Assembly: GCA_031380225.1 (NCBI GenBank)
Contig: JANNFX010000131.1
Coordinates: 1 to 5,653, forward strand
Direction: 5' to 3'
DNA from: JANNFX01 sp031380225
Lineage (GTDB): Bacteria > Pseudomonadota > Alphaproteobacteria > Rhizobiales > Hyphomicrobiaceae
DNA length: 5,653 bases
Shown here: positions 5,469 to 5,653 of the stretch, piece after piece
How positions within the stretch are numbered: the stretch's first letter is position 1
Layout of the letters: each line of letters starts with the position of its first letter
The notes under the pieces: generated by a model
What the model was told of the DNA's origin: nothing
Database searches by the model: none
Seen by the model: only the letters and a program-made list of their open reading frames with translations
Position numbers and translations under genes: made by a program

Positions 5469-5516
5469 GGAGCCGACAGAGCAGGCAGCGAATTAACGAT
5501 AAACCTTTGATTTCAT

Positions 5517-5593
5517 TGGCGCGCCCGGAAGGATTCGAACCTCCGACCCCCAGATTCGTAGTCTGGTGCTCTATCCAGCTGAGCTACGGGCGC
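5517..5593 (-). tRNA. tRNA-Arg (anticodon ACG), CCA encoded
   Basis: Read on the minus strand, all arms fold in 77 nt. The acceptor stem GCGCCCG pairs perfectly with CGGGCGC. The D arm is GCTC/GAGC, the anticodon arm CCAGA-CTACGAA-TCTGG with anticodon ACG, the variable loop 5 nt, and the T arm GGAGG-TTCGAAT-CCTTC with one G-U pair. The discriminator is G and the CCA end (5517-5519) is in the DNA. ACG is expected to be modified to inosine and to read CGU, CGC and CGA arginine codons. The 3' end faces the alpA/recombinase module, the usual side for integration of mobile elements. Confidence 0.97.
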
Positions 5594-5603
5594 GTGCCAC
5601 CTT

Positions 5604-5637
5604 AGCCCGTGTTTTGGGCTGCCGGCCGAGATGCCGG
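5604..5637. other. Two adjacent small hairpins upstream of the tRNA
   Basis: AGCCC/GGGCT (5604-5608 and 5616-5620) and CCGGC/GCCGG (5622-5626 and 5633-5637) form two 5-bp stems. They could belong to the end of a minus-strand gene beyond the window, or to the tRNA promoter region. No clear -35/-10 pair for the tRNA was seen in the 60 bases available. Confidence 0.3.
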
Positions 5638-5653
5638 TTTGGGGTGAGGCGGA

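Overview
The window looks like a chromosomal segment of an alphaproteobacterium, most likely of the order Hyphomicrobiales near Bradyrhizobium or its relatives. The evidence is protein style (a GlnT-type ligase ending in -YLKFF, a short rhizobial-type tyrosine recombinase with a GCSSHSGRRTF motif, a DUF3768-like fragment), moderately GC-rich coding sequence and a tRNA-Arg(ACG) with an encoded CCA. No species call is possible from sequence reading alone.

Left part (1-3645), amide-nitrogen metabolism: the 3' half of a glutamine-synthetase-family ligase (GlnT/type III-like) is followed closely by a creatininase-family metallo-amidohydrolase in the same direction, so the two are probably one operon. 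A gap of about 380 bp with no convincing gene follows. Then comes a TetR-family regulator on the minus strand, transcribed away from a complete glutaminase on the plus strand. All key active-site positions of the glutaminase are present. The divergent layout suggests that the TetR protein controls the glutaminase, and the three enzymes share a glutamine/amide theme, but joint function is inference.

Right part (about 3646-5593), all on the minus strand, is a compact mobile-element-like module. In transcription order it holds tRNA-Arg(ACG), an AlpA/excisionase-like HTH protein with a long unrecognised C-terminal extension, an AT-rich regulatory gap, a short FimB-sized tyrosine recombinase with the full catalytic set, and a truncated DUF3768-like reading frame placed 2 nt after the recombinase stop with a strong Shine-Dalgarno sequence. 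The DUF3768 remnant runs tail-to-tail into the end of the glutaminase gene, so the boundary between backbone and inserted DNA probably lies near 3646-3690. The recombinase has a good sigma-70-type promoter, with a nested palindrome directly at its expected start site and several inverted repeats upstream. The gap between tRNA and alpA holds two 10-bp repeats spaced one helical turn apart.

The most interesting region is 4425-5593: a small, apparently regulated recombinase/AlpA module beside a tRNA gene, with operator-like DNA and no other cargo. It could be a decayed integrative element or a domesticated recombination module. No CRISPR array, rRNA or complete insertion sequence was seen.
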